From: Actinomyces viscosus
Lineage (GTDB): Bacteria; Actinomycetota; Actinomycetes; Actinomycetales; Actinomycetaceae
Assembly: GCF_900637975.1 (NCBI RefSeq)
Contig: NZ_LR134477.1
Span: 496,001-560,000 of the forward strand
Direction: 5' to 3'
Length of the DNA: 64,000 bases
Numbering within the stretch: position 1 is the first letter of the stretch; each line of letters opens with the position of its first letter. This document shows, in pieces, positions 27,265 through 38,455 of the stretch. The notes beneath the pieces are model-generated. The model saw only the letters and a list, made by a program, of their open reading frames with translations, had not been told where the DNA came from and did no database searches. Both the position numbers and the translations under genes were made by a program.

Positions 27265-27936
27265 TCAGTTGGGCGCTGCGTTCTCGGCAGGTTTCTGCAC
27301 GGTTGCCGTGATCTTCTGAGGGGTGTTGTCTGCGGAGGTCGTGACCGTTGGTGAGAAGGAGTAGGTGTGCTCGCCGGATCCTGGAGTCACTGTGGTCGTC
27401 CCCAGGCTCAGGTCGAGGTACGAGCCCTCGGAGCGCACCAGGTAGTCGATCGTGTAGGTGATGCTCAGGTGCTCCGGGGTGCACGTGACGGCATCGACCT
27501 GACCGGCGCTGTCTCCGTATATTCCGTAATAGAGGTGCGCGAAGTACCTGACGTCGGACTCGCTCAGCTTCTTGCTCTCGCCTCCGGTCGGGGCGTCGTA
27601 GAACGACGCCGTTCCGGCGACCCGGTCGCTCGCGAGGCAGTTCCATACCCACTGACCAGGGGCGGAGTCGGCCTCAATGGTGACGGTGAGCTCCTTCTTC
27701 GGTGCGATGGTGGACGGAATGCGCAGGCCCCAGCTGAGGCAGTCGGCGCTGGTTCCCGAGCCCTGGCATCCGGCGCCGCCCGAGTTGTAGATTCCGGAGG
27801 CGATGATGCTGTCGGAGGCGGGGGCGGCCTGTGCCGGCGATGCGAGGAGGCCGGCGACGAGCAGGGGAAGGGCTGCGACGACGCCGGCGAGACGTCGCCA
27901 GGATGGTGGAGCTGGGTGTCGTTGTCGCAAGTGCAT
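27265..27936 (-). CDS. secreted protein of unknown function
   Basis: A 223-residue protein from ATG 27936, preceded by AAAGAGG. It has a clear Sec signal peptide: basic MHLRQRHPAPPSWRR, a hydrophobic core AGVVAALPLLVAGLLAS, and probable cleavage after PAQA. The mature part (about 185 residues) has four cysteines in two likely pairs (GAGCQGSGTSADC; NCLAS...VTCTP), blocks such as IPSTIAPKKELTVTIEAD, and a Thr/Ser-rich beta pattern. No transmembrane anchor or sortase signal follows, so it is probably released. It is a shorter paralog of the frameshifted neighbour, lacking that protein's C-terminal 270 residues. I do not recognise the family. Confidence 0.8.
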   Translation of the reverse strand: MHLRQRHPAPPSWRRLAGVVAALPLLVAGLLASPAQAAPASDSIIASGIYNSGGAGCQGSGTSADCLSWGLRIPSTIAPKKELTVTIEADSAPGQWVWNCLASDRVAGTASFYDAPTGGESKKLSESDVRYFAHLYYGIYGDSAGQVDAVTCTPEHLSITYTIDYLVRSEGSYLDLSLGTTTVTPGSGEHTYSFSPTVTTSADNTPQKITATVQKPAENAAPN

Positions 27937-27984
27937 GAGCAACCTCTTTTCCGGGGTAGTCAGGACGGAAATGACTACCCGGTA

Positions 27985-27993
27985 AATATATCG
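27985..27993 (-). promoter_or_regulatory. shared CGATATATT box upstream of the secreted gene
   Basis: This is the same nonamer as at 27121-27129 and lies at nearly the same distance from the ATG (49 bases). It probably contains the -10 hexamer of the promoter. No -35 sequence is obvious. Confidence 0.45.
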
Positions 27994-28053
27994 TGGTGCA
28001 GGTCACTCGTAAAGAGGTTCTGGCCTCCTGCCGCCCCCCAGCGGCGCTCCGGA

Positions 28054-28929
28054 TCAGCGCCGGCGCGTGGCCTCCTTCATGGTGGCGGTGAAGGCGACGA
28101 GCTCACTGCGCAGCGCTCCGAGCGCGTAGTGGCGGCGGTCCTCACCGCCTTCCCCGATGCTCTCGACGGAGGTGGCCGCCACGATCTCGGGGGCGTAGCG
28201 CTCGACGATCTTGACCGTCGCCGAGCCGCTGATCGCGCCGTCGGCGCCCGCGGCAATCGCCTCCGCGACCTGCTCGGGCGTGGAGATGCCGAAGCCCAGC
28301 ATGACCGGGGCGGCGGCGTCGGCGCGCAGGCGCTCCACCGACTCGGCGAGCCCTACGGTGGACGAGGCCCGCTCGGTACCCGTCACACCCACCCGGGAGA
28401 CGGCGTAGACATAGCCGCGTGAGGCCGCTGCTACCGCGTCCAGCGTCTCGGCGGCGGCCGACGGCGGCGCGATGTAGACGGCGTCGACGCCGGCCTCCTC
28501 AGCCGCCCGGCTGAAGGCGGCCGACTCGCGGATCGGGACGTCAGGCAGCAGCACCGAGTCGATACCGGCCTTGGCGCACTCGGAGTAGAAGCGCTCCAGA
28601 CCCATCGCGAAGGGCACATTGCCGTAGATGAGCATGCCGATGGGCAGCTGCGGGTGGCGCCGGCGCACCCGCTCAACCACCTCCAGGCAGTCATGAAAGC
28701 TGGTCCCCGCGGCCAGGGCCCGCACGTGAGCCTTCTGGATGGTGGGCCCGTCGGCGACCGGGTCGGTGAAGGGCACGCCCAGCTCCAGGGCGTCGGCCCC
28801 GCCGGCGATAAGAGCCTCGATGACGGCCTCGCTGGTGGCCGGGTCGGGGTCGCCGACCATGACGAAGGGGACGAAGGCGCCCTCGCCGCGCTCCTTGAGG
28901 GCGGCGAACATCGCGGGATAGCGGCTCAT
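28054..28929 (-). CDS. trpA: tryptophan synthase alpha chain
   Basis: A 291-residue TIM-barrel protein that cleaves indole-3-glycerol phosphate to indole, which passes to TrpB. Signatures include PFVMVGDPDPATSEAVIEAL, the catalytic Glu in ADALELGVPFTDPVADGPTIQ, the Asp in SVLLPDVPIRES, and the phosphate-binding LGFGISTPEQV. It is the last gene of the trp operon, one base after the trpC-trpB stop, so translation is coupled. Confidence 0.97.
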   Translation of the reverse strand: MSRYPAMFAALKERGEGAFVPFVMVGDPDPATSEAVIEALIAGGADALELGVPFTDPVADGPTIQKAHVRALAAGTSFHDCLEVVERVRRRHPQLPIGMLIYGNVPFAMGLERFYSECAKAGIDSVLLPDVPIRESAAFSRAAEEAGVDAVYIAPPSAAAETLDAVAAASRGYVYAVSRVGVTGTERASSTVGLAESVERLRADAAAPVMLGFGISTPEQVAEAIAAGADGAISGSATVKIVERYAPEIVAATSVESIGEGGEDRRHYALGALRSELVAFTATMKEATRRR

Positions 28930-28930
28930 C

Positions 28931-31258
<2,328 letters not shown>

Positions 31259-31267
31259 GGTCTCTCC

Positions 31268-32356
31268 TCAGGCCCGCTCAGCGGCCGGATCAGTGGCTTT
31301 GGTCATGGACTCCAGGTGGCGGGCCACGCCGCCGGAGCGGATCTGTTCCAGCGCCATGGCGGTGCCGTCGGCGAGGTTGTCGGCCGGGCCGGCCAGATAC
31401 AGCAGGGCACCGGCGTTGATGGCGATGGCGTCACGGTGGGCGGGCTTGCCCTCACCCGAGAGGGCCTCGCGCAGCAGGCGGGCGTTGTCGGCCGGCTCCC
31501 CGCCCAGCAGGTCGGCCAGCTCGTAGGTCGCCACTCCCAGGTCCTCGGGCGTGACCTCATAGGACTTGACCCCGCGGGGAGTTGCCTCGCGCACGAGCGT
31601 CGGCCCGTGGACGGCGATCTCGTCCAGGCCCGAGCCGTGCACGACCAGCGCCCGCTTGCGTCCCAGCTGAACCATCGCCTCGGCGATCATGTCCAGCATG
31701 TTCGGGTCCCACACGCCCATGAGCTGGAAGGTCAGATGGGCCGGGTTCACCAGCGGCCCCAGGACATTGAAGATCGTGGGCGTCGCCAGCGCCCGGCGTA
31801 CCGGGGCCACGTGCCGCATCGCCGGGTGGTAGGCCTGGGCGAACAGGAAGGTGAAATGGTCCCGGGCCAGCAGCTCGACCGCCGTGGCCGGCTCCACGTC
31901 CAGGGGCAGTCCCAGCTCGGCGATGACGTCGGCCGCCCCCGTCTTGGAGGAGACGGCCCGGTTGCCGTGCTTGGCCACCGCGATCCCCATTGAGGCGGCC
32001 ACCAGGCCCGCCCCGGTGGAGATATTGATGGTCCCCACGCCGTCGCCCCCGGTACCGACGACGTCCACCAGCGGGAAGGTCACCGACGGGAAGGCCCGGG
32101 CCGCCTGGCGGAAGGCGCTCGCTGCCCCGGCGACCTCCTGGGGCTCCTCGCCGCGGGCGTGCAGTGCCGCCAGCAGGGCCGCCGTCTCCGCCTCGGACAG
32201 GTCCCCGGCGCCCAGAGCGGCGAAGACCGTGGAGGCCTGCTCGCGGGTCAGGCGCCGGCCCTGAACGACTTCGCGCAGCAGCTCGTGGGCCTCCTGCGCC
32301 GTGGCAACGTGCGTGCCGTCCGCAGCGGCGGGGGCCGCGCTGTTGGTCTCACTCAT
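31268..32356 (-). CDS. trpD: anthranilate phosphoribosyltransferase
   Basis: A 362-residue enzyme that joins anthranilate and PRPP. The motifs DVVGTGGDGVGTINIST, AKHGNRAVSSKTGAADV, the helix around TFLFAQAYHPAMRHVAPVRR and FNVLGPLVNPA are all present. It lies between trpG (111 bases upstream) and trpC-trpB (9 bases downstream). Confidence 0.97.
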   Translation of the reverse strand: MSETNSAAPAAADGTHVATAQEAHELLREVVQGRRLTREQASTVFAALGAGDLSEAETAALLAALHARGEEPQEVAGAASAFRQAARAFPSVTFPLVDVVGTGGDGVGTINISTGAGLVAASMGIAVAKHGNRAVSSKTGAADVIAELGLPLDVEPATAVELLARDHFTFLFAQAYHPAMRHVAPVRRALATPTIFNVLGPLVNPAHLTFQLMGVWDPNMLDMIAEAMVQLGRKRALVVHGSGLDEIAVHGPTLVREATPRGVKSYEVTPEDLGVATYELADLLGGEPADNARLLREALSGEGKPAHRDAIAINAGALLYLAGPADNLADGTAMALEQIRSGGVARHLESMTKATDPAAERA

Positions 32357-32467
32357 CGGTTTGTGGCTCCTTCACGGGTGGTTGAGGCGTGGGGCGCTCG
32401 GGGATGATTCTGCCCGAGCGGTGCTGTGGTCGTCGGGATCTGCGCGATGACGCGGCAGTGGCGTGGC

Positions 32468-33178
32468 TCAGGGGGTCCGGGCCAGGTCTGCGGTGATGGC
32501 CTTGAGCAGGGCGGGCCCCTGGGGGGTGAGGATGGACTCGGGGTGGAACTGCAGCCCGATCGCGGGCGGCGACCGGTGCCGGGCCGCCATGACGACGCCG
32601 TCGACCCCCTCGACCGGTGCGGTGCGGGCCAGGCTGATGAGTCCCTCGGGCAGCGTGCGCGTGCCCAGGGAGTGGTAGCGCGCCACATCCAGTGGCCCGC
32701 CGTCGAGCACCGTGAAGGCCGGGTCCCGGCGTCCCGCCTCGGTGACCTCGACTCGGTCGGAGCGGCCGTGGACCGGGCCGACCGGGGCGACCCGCCCGCC
32801 GCAGGCCTCGACGAGGGCCTGGAAGCCCAGGCAGATGCCCAGGGCGGGGATCGCCCGCTCCAGCGCGGTGGAGATGAGCTCCATGAGGCAGCCCGACGTC
32901 GCCGGGTAGCCCGGACCGGGGGACAGGCACAGGACCGGACGGCGCCCGGCCGCACGCTCCTCCCCGGTGGGCGTCAGGGCGGCGAGTACCCGGGAGGCCG
33001 GCACGTTGTTGCGGTAGACCTCGATCCGGGAGCCGAGCGTGGCGAACTGGTCGACGAGGTTGTAGACGAAGGAGTCTCGGTTGTCCAGCAGGACCACGCG
33101 GGCAGGGGCGGAGCCTGCTGCGTCTGCTGCGCCGGCCGTGGCCCCATCCTCGGGGCGCTGGGTGCTGGGGATGGTCAT
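32468..33178 (-). CDS. trpG: anthranilate synthase glutamine amidotransferase component
   Basis: A 236-residue class I glutamine amidotransferase that supplies ammonia to TrpE. It shows VVLLDNRDSFVYNLVDQF, LSPGPGYPATSG, the nucleophile Cys in GICLGFQAL, and the His-Glu pair in LQFHPESILTPQG. Its start lies 3 bases from the trpE stop, which supports cotranslation and complex formation. It could also serve PabB, as some bacteria share this subunit. Confidence 0.95.
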   Translation of the reverse strand: MTIPSTQRPEDGATAGAADAAGSAPARVVLLDNRDSFVYNLVDQFATLGSRIEVYRNNVPASRVLAALTPTGEERAAGRRPVLCLSPGPGYPATSGCLMELISTALERAIPALGICLGFQALVEACGGRVAPVGPVHGRSDRVEVTEAGRRDPAFTVLDGGPLDVARYHSLGTRTLPEGLISLARTAPVEGVDGVVMAARHRSPPAIGLQFHPESILTPQGPALLKAITADLARTP

Positions 33179-33181
33179 GGC

Positions 33182-34873
33182 TCAGGCCTCCTTGCCGGAC
33201 GTGTCGATGACGAGCGTGGCGCCCTGGGCGGCGGCGACGGCCTCCAGGACGGCGCGGGCCTTGTGGACGGTCTCGGCGGCCTCGGCCGCCGGGGAGGAGG
33301 CCGCCACCACCCCGGCGCCGGCCTGGACCAGAGCGGTTCCTTCTGTCACGAAGCCCGAGCGGATGACGATGCAGGTGTCCAGCTCGCCGTCGCCGCGGAT
33401 GTAGCCCACCGAGCCGCCGTAGGAGCCGCGGCGCACGCCCTCGGCCTGGCGGATGAGCTCGGCGGCCCGCAGCTTGGGGGCGCCGGTGAGGGTGCCCATC
33501 GTCATGGAGGCCCGGAACGCGTCCAGGGCGTCCAGATCGTCGGCCAGCTCGCCGGAGACCTCGGAGACCAGGTGCATGACCCGGCTGTAGCGGTCCACGC
33601 GCAGGAGGTCCTGGACGCTGCGGGTCCCCGGGCGGCTGACCCGGGCGACGTCGTTGCGGGCCAGGTCCACGAGCATGACGTGCTCAGCGACCTCCTTGGC
33701 ATCGGTGCGCAGCTCCAGCTCCAGGCGGGTGTCGCGCTCGTGGTCCACCGAGCCGTCGGAGTGCAGACCTCGCGGCCGGGTCCCGGCGATCGGACGGATG
33801 GCGACCCGGCCGGTGCGTGCCGAGTGCAGCAGCGCCGACTCCGGGGATGCGCCGAACAGCTCGAAGTCCGGCGCGGCCACGTAGAACATGTAGGGGCTGG
33901 GGTTGGCGTGGCGCAGCACGTGGTAGGCGGCCAGGGTGTCCGGGCAGGCGATGGTGAAGCCGCGCGAGGGCACCACCTGGTAGACGTCGCCGTCGGCGAT
34001 GTACCCGCGCATCTCCTCCACGATCTCTCCGAAGTCGGCGTCGGAGGTGGTGGGGACCGCGTGCAGGACCGGGGCGCTCGCCGCGGCCGCAGGAGCGTCT
34101 GGAGCCTCATCGGCCGCGACGTCGATGGCGGCGGCCATCGCGTCCATGCGCCGCTCCAGGTCGGCGGCGTCGACCGAGGCCCCCACCAGGGTCGCCTCCT
34201 GCGTGGGGTGGTCGACGACGAGGATGATGCGCGCGTCGTAGAAGAGGTAGTCCGGGCAGATGTTGGCGCCCTGGGCGACCTCGGGCAGGGACTCGAAGGT
34301 GGACAGGTAGTCGAAGGCGAAGGCGCCCGCCTCCAGCGGCAGGTGGGGGTGGTCGACCTCGGCCCGGGCCAGGACCCGCAGCGGCTCGATCGTGGACAGG
34401 GCGGTGAGGCGCTCTCGCTCCTCGATGGAGGGGTCGTTATCGGCGCTGGTGGGCAGGTTGAGGGTGAGTCGTCCGGGGGAGCGGTCGACGACGTGCTCGC
34501 CCAGACGCGCCTCCAGGCGGGCCAGGGCGGCGAGGCCGTCGGCCCCGGGGCCCTCGCCGTCGACGGCGTCCAGTGCCTCGGCGGTGACGGTCCCGCCCCA
34601 GCAGGTCAGCCTGGCAGACGCCTCCAGGACGGCGACCGTGGTGCGTGAGGCCTTGGTCGTGATGTCGGCGCTCTCCAGCAGGACGCAGTCCACCGGGCGC
34701 ATGGCCGCGCTCTCGCCGGCAGGGTTCCCGGTGGCGCGCAGCAGGCCGGTCCCGGTCAGGTGCTCCAGGAGGGCGCCGCCGTCGGCGTGGTAGCGCACCG
34801 GGCGCGTCAGGACGGTCGGCGAGGCCGCAGCGGGCACGGCCGGGGCTGCGGTGTCTTCCGCGTTGGGTGGCAT
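33182..34873 (-). CDS. trpE: anthranilate synthase component I
   Basis: A 563-residue chorismate-utilising enzyme from ATG 34873, with GAAAGAGG just upstream. The feedback-inhibition element LLES (in VDCVLLESADITT) that binds tryptophan is present. The catalytic domain has NPSPYMFYVAAPDFELFGASPES, IRPIAGTRPRG, DLARNDVARV and the C-terminal IRQAEGVRRGSYGGSVGYI region. It makes anthranilate from chorismate with TrpG. First structural gene of the operon, behind a leader with attenuation features. Confidence 0.96.
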   Translation of the reverse strand: MPPNAEDTAAPAVPAAASPTVLTRPVRYHADGGALLEHLTGTGLLRATGNPAGESAAMRPVDCVLLESADITTKASRTTVAVLEASARLTCWGGTVTAEALDAVDGEGPGADGLAALARLEARLGEHVVDRSPGRLTLNLPTSADNDPSIEERERLTALSTIEPLRVLARAEVDHPHLPLEAGAFAFDYLSTFESLPEVAQGANICPDYLFYDARIILVVDHPTQEATLVGASVDAADLERRMDAMAAAIDVAADEAPDAPAAAASAPVLHAVPTTSDADFGEIVEEMRGYIADGDVYQVVPSRGFTIACPDTLAAYHVLRHANPSPYMFYVAAPDFELFGASPESALLHSARTGRVAIRPIAGTRPRGLHSDGSVDHERDTRLELELRTDAKEVAEHVMLVDLARNDVARVSRPGTRSVQDLLRVDRYSRVMHLVSEVSGELADDLDALDAFRASMTMGTLTGAPKLRAAELIRQAEGVRRGSYGGSVGYIRGDGELDTCIVIRSGFVTEGTALVQAGAGVVAASSPAAEAAETVHKARAVLEAVAAAQGATLVIDTSGKEA

Positions 34874-34902
34874 GGGGCCTCTTTCCTGAGATCGTGGGTC
34901 AG

Positions 34903-34942
34903 GCGGGCCTCTCACTCATGCGTCGGGCGGGCCCGCGGTGAG
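34903..34942 (-). terminator. candidate trp attenuator hairpin
   Basis: On the minus strand, after the leader peptide, GCGGGCC (34936-34930) can pair with GGCCCGC (34909-34903), and CTCAC/GTGAG (34942-34938 and 34915-34911) give an alternative stem in the same stretch. Upstream, 34943-34980 folds into a competing hairpin (CGAGCC/GGCTCG outer stem, GTCCT/AGGAC inner stem) that overlaps the leader peptide's end. Alternative folds between leader and trpE are what ribosome-mediated attenuation needs. No T-run follows the second hairpin. Confidence 0.55.
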
Positions 34943-34956
34943 CGAGCCGGTACGTC

Positions 34957-35025
34957 CTAGCGCGTCAGGACGGCGGCTCGCCTCGAGGGGAGCCACCACC
35001 ACTGCCGGTCGCGGAACGCTGTCAT
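34957..35025 (-). CDS. trpL: trp operon leader peptide with three consecutive Trp codons
   Basis: A 22-codon frame from ATG 35025 to TAG, reading MTAFRDRQWWWLPSRRAAVL then TR. Three TGG codons in a row at positions 9-11, in an upstream frame 84 bases before trpE, are the classic signal for a tryptophan-sensing leader. Ribosome stalling at these codons when charged tRNA-Trp is low would expose the downstream RNA for an antiterminator fold. The frame is too short for routine gene callers. Codon content and position make chance unlikely. Confidence 0.85.
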   Translation of the reverse strand: MTAFRDRQWWWLPSRRAAVLTR

Positions 35026-35032
35026 GGCACCG

Positions 35033-35061
35033 AGCGTAGAACGAGGTGGTGACGTGGCCAA
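35033..35061 (-). promoter_or_regulatory. candidate trp operon promoter
   Basis: On the minus strand, TTGGCC (35061-35056) is followed by a 17-base spacer and then TACGCT (35038-35033). The putative -10 ends 7 bases before the trpL ATG, so the leader transcript would be leaderless or nearly so. Spacing is ideal; the hexamers are only moderate matches to the sigma-70 consensus. Confidence 0.5.
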
Positions 35062-35115
35062 ATCGGCGGCAAGGGATGAGACGCGTGTCCGCATGATCTG
35101 TATGAGTGCGCAGGC

Positions 35116-35700
35116 CTACTGATCACCAGCTACGAGAAGAAGGCCTGCGCCGACCGGGACGAGGGCGGTCTCGGTCCCGGGCGTCTCTTGAACGAGGGAG
35201 ATGAACTCGGCCACCTCGGTGGCGTGCGATATGCAGTTGTCCACCGCGAGAAGACCGCCCGGACGCAGGATGCGCAGCAGATCCGGCCAGTAGTCGACGT
35301 AGGCGCGTCTGTCGGCATCCAGGAACACGAAGTCGACCGACTGTGACTGGGTCTTCTCCAGGACCTGCCTCGCGTCGCCGAGGACGAGCTCGACGCGATC
35401 GTCGAGACGCGCCGCCGCCAGGTTGTCGATGGCCTCGTGATGGCGCCTCAGGTCACTTTCAACTGACACCATGCGTGCCCGATCATCGAGGCCGTCGGCG
35501 AGCCAGATCGTCGAGCAGCCGTTTGAGGTGCCGATCTCCAGCACCGAGCTCGGCCGCAATGACCTGATCAGCAGGTGCATGAGCTCTGCAGTGGCCTGGT
35601 CCACGTTGCGGTAGCGGCGGTCATGATCGGGCTCAGTGCTGTCGAGCTCTCTGCCCTGGGCCAACAGGGCCTCGACCAGGGCCAGTCTCTCCGGGGTCAT
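35116..35700 (-). CDS. O-methyltransferase-like SAM-dependent methyltransferase
   Basis: A 194-residue protein from ATG 35700 (a TTG at 35736 could add 12 residues). The class I methyltransferase fold is visible: SSVLEIGTSNGCSTIWLADG (SAM-binding loop), MVSVESDLRRHHEA (acidic end of strand 2), VELVLGDARQVL, and FVFLDADRRAYVDYW. This layout is that of the caffeoyl-CoA/catechol O-methyltransferase-type family (Methyltransf_24). Substrate unknown. It is upstream of trpL on the same strand but separated from it, and seems to be its own unit. Confidence 0.85.
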   Translation of the reverse strand: MTPERLALVEALLAQGRELDSTEPDHDRRYRNVDQATAELMHLLIRSLRPSSVLEIGTSNGCSTIWLADGLDDRARMVSVESDLRRHHEAIDNLAAARLDDRVELVLGDARQVLEKTQSQSVDFVFLDADRRAYVDYWPDLLRILRPGGLLAVDNCISHATEVAEFISLVQETPGTETALVPVGAGLLLVAGDQ

Positions 35701-35816
35701 GACCTTTGCGGTGAGCCATCGCCTCGGTGGGGTCAAGCGCCCGGGTCAAGCGTCACCACGGGCCCGGGTGGTGCGTGAGCCGACGAGCGCTCACCTGGCC
35801 GCTCCAGCCAGCTGTG

Positions 35817-36284
35817 CTAGTCCTGATCATCACGTACGGTTCGATGGCGCCGAATCACAACGGTGAGCACCAGGGCTGCGATCACCAGGACGATGACGAC
35901 ACGGCCGACCGGGCCGGTGAGCCAGGCTGTCAGGATCGCCATGCCGATGGTCGTGTAGACGGCCGCCCAGGCGACCGCCCCGACGGCCGTGGCCGCCACG
36001 TAGCGGCGCAGCGGCATGCGGGCCACGCCCGTGGAGATCTGGATGAAGCTCTGCAGGCCGACGGTCAGGAAGGACATCGGCACGGCCAGCACGCCCCAGC
36101 GGGCCGACCACGACTGGGCGCGGGCGTACATGGGGGAGTCGATCAGCGAGGCCCACCGGCTGCGCGCGGTACCGGCGGTGATGCCCCGACCGATCCAGTA
36201 CATGGTGTGCGAGCGCATCATGGCCAGGCACCAGAAGAACAGGAAGACCCAGGGATAGGGCAGGCTGTGGATCCGTTCCAGCAT
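35817..36284 (-). CDS. DedA-like small membrane protein
   Basis: A 155-residue protein with hydrophobic stretches near residues 10-25, 65-80, 92-115 and 125-145. The segments GVLAVPMSFLTVGLQSFIQISTG... and MPLRRYVAATAVGAVAWAAVYT resemble the second half of the DedA/VTT family (which may flip lipids). It is shorter than typical DedA (about 200), so it may be a reduced member. The gene lies between the methyltransferase and the divergent lepA. Confidence 0.65.
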   Translation of the reverse strand: MLERIHSLPYPWVFLFFWCLAMMRSHTMYWIGRGITAGTARSRWASLIDSPMYARAQSWSARWGVLAVPMSFLTVGLQSFIQISTGVARMPLRRYVAATAVGAVAWAAVYTTIGMAILTAWLTGPVGRVVIVLVIAALVLTVVIRRHRTVRDDQD

Positions 36285-36477
36285 GCGGGGAAGGCTAGCC
36301 TAAGCCGACCGGTGCCCGGTTGTGGGGTCGCCTACGTATGCGCCCTGCGGGGAGCCGGTGTGCGGCCGCACCTCACACTACGGGCGGGCCCGGCGGGCTG
36401 GGGCGGCGGGCCGACGTCGTGGGACACTTGGGCCAGACCCATGCCGGATACTGAGGAAGAGCCAGGAACCGATCTCC

Positions 36478-38361
36478 GTGTCACCGATCCCCACACCAGA
36501 GCAGATGACCAGCGTCCAGCCCGCCGCCACGGAGCAGGCGCGGCTGCGCAACTTCTGCATCATCGCGCACATCGACCACGGCAAGTCCACCCTGGCCGAC
36601 CGCATGCTCCAGGCCACCGGCGTCGTCCAGCCCCGAGACATGCGCGCCCAGTACCTGGACCGCATGGACATCGAGCGCGAGCGCGGCATCACCATCAAGT
36701 CCCAGGCCGTGCGCATGCCCTGGGCCATCGAGGACGGCGAAGGCGTCACGCGCGCCTACGCCCTCAACATGATTGACACCCCCGGGCACGTCGACTTCTC
36801 CTACGAGGTCAACCGCTCCCTGGCCGCCTGCGAGGGTGCGGTCCTCCTGGTCGACGCCGCCCAGGGCATCCAGGCCCAGACCCTGGCCAACCTCTACATG
36901 GCCATCGAGGGAGACCTGACCATCATCCCGGTCCTCAACAAGATCGACCTGCCCGCCGCCGAGCCGGAGAGGCACGCCGAGGAGATCGCCTCCCTCATCG
37001 GCTGCGACGTCGACGATGTCCTCAAGGTCTCCGGCAAGACCGGCCAGGGCGTGCCCGAGCTCCTCGACCGGATCGTCGAGACCGTCCCGGCCCCGCACGG
37101 CGACCCCGACGCCCCGGCACGCGCCATGATCTTCGACTCCGTCTACGACACCTACCGCGGCGTGGTCACCTACGTGCGCGTCGTCGACGGCGCCCTCAAG
37201 CCCCGCGAGCGCATCGAGATGCTCTCCACCGAGGCCGTGCACGACCTGCTGGAGATCGGTGTCATCAGTCCCGAGCCCACGCCGTCGGCCGGCCTGGGGG
37301 CCGGCGAGGTCGGCTACCTCATCACCGGCGTCAAGGACGTGCGCCAGTCCAAGGTCGGTGACACCGTCACCTCCGCGGCGGCGCCGGCCGCCGAGCCGCT
37401 GTCGGGCTACCAGGACCCCAAGCCCATGGTCTTCTCCGGCCTGTTCCCGGTGGACGGCTCGGACTTCCCGGCCCTGCGCGACGCCCTGGACAAGCTCAAG
37501 CTCAACGACGCCGCCCTGACCTACGAGCCGGAGACCTCGGTGGCCCTGGGCTTCGGCTTCCGCTGCGGCTACCTGGGCCTGCTGCACCTGGAGATCATCC
37601 GCGAGCGCCTGGAGCGCGAGTTCAACCTGGACATCATCTCCACGGCGCCCTCGGTGGTCTACGAGGTGACCATGGAGGACCGCACCACGCACACGGTCAC
37701 CAACCCCAGCGAGTTCCCCGAGGGCAAGGTCGCTGCCGTCTCCGAGCCGGTCGTGCGGGCCACGATCCTGACCCCGAGCGAGTTCGTGGGCACGGTCATG
37801 GAACTGTGCCAGTCGCGCCGCGGCACCATGCAGGGCATGGACTACCTCTCGGAGTCCCGTGTGGAGATGCACTACGTGCTGCCACTGGCGGAGATCGTCT
37901 TCGACTTCTTCGACGCCCTGAAGTCACGCACCCGCGGCTACGCCTCCCTGGACTACGAGATGGACGGCTCCCAGGACGCAGACCTGGTCAAGGTCGACAT
38001 CCTGCTCAACGGGGACAAGGTGGACGCCTTCAGCGCCATCGTCCACCGCGACTCGGCCTACTCCTACGGCGTCATGATGACCAAGCGCCTCAAGGACCTT
38101 ATCCCGCGCCAGCAGTTCGAGGTGCCCGTGCAGGCGGCCATCGGCACCCGGGTGATCGCCCGTGAGACCATCCGGGCCCTGCGCAAGGACATGCTCGCCA
38201 AGTGCTACGGCGGTGACATCACCCGTAAGCGCAAGCTGCTGGAGAAGCAGAAGGAGGGCAAGAAGCGCATGAAGGCCATCGGTCGCGTCGAGGTCCCCCA
38301 GGAGGCCTTCATCGCCGCGCTCGGCGCGGACACGCCCACCGGCGCCAAGCCGGGCAAGTAG
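36478..38361 (+). CDS. lepA: elongation factor 4 (LepA)
   Basis: A 627-residue GTPase from GTG 36478, with AGGAA 9 bases upstream; ATG 36505 is an alternative. The G-domain motifs are [26 protein letters not shown] and NKIDLP. The LepA-specific C-terminal domain ends ...[26 protein letters not shown] (given as pieces: [19 protein letters not shown]). LepA acts on ribosomes and is thought to back-translocate or assist initiation and assembly. It is followed by MOSC and trmB on the same strand. Confidence 0.97.
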   Translation: MSPIPTPEQMTSVQPAATEQARLRNFCIIAHIDHGKSTLADRMLQATGVVQPRDMRAQYLDRMDIERERGITIKSQAVRMPWAIEDGEGVTRAYALNMIDTPGHVDFSYEVNRSLAACEGAVLLVDAAQGIQAQTLANLYMAIEGDLTIIPVLNKIDLPAAEPERHAEEIASLIGCDVDDVLKVSGKTGQGVPELLDRIVETVPAPHGDPDAPARAMIFDSVYDTYRGVVTYVRVVDGALKPRERIEMLSTEAVHDLLEIGVISPEPTPSAGLGAGEVGYLITGVKDVRQSKVGDTVTSAAAPAAEPLSGYQDPKPMVFSGLFPVDGSDFPALRDALDKLKLNDAALTYEPETSVALGFGFRCGYLGLLHLEIIRERLEREFNLDIISTAPSVVYEVTMEDRTTHTVTNPSEFPEGKVAAVSEPVVRATILTPSEFVGTVMELCQSRRGTMQGMDYLSESRVEMHYVLPLAEIVFDFFDALKSRTRGYASLDYEMDGSQDADLVKVDILLNGDKVDAFSAIVHRDSAYSYGVMMTKRLKDLIPRQQFEVPVQAAIGTRVIARETIRALRKDMLAKCYGGDITRKRKLLEKQKEGKKRMKAIGRVEVPQEAFIAALGADTPTGAKPGK

Positions 38362-38455
38362 CGATAGCAGGACCGGTAAGCAGCGGGCAGGTACGGGCAC
38401 AGGACGACTCAAGGCGAGGACGGCACCGCGGACCGCGGAAGGATTGGGTGCGGAC

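Noticed and set aside
32426..34648. A 740-residue plus-strand open frame opposite trpG and trpE
   Set aside because: Translation is Gly/Val/Asp/Gln-rich with no domain, and the minus-strand trp genes are complete.
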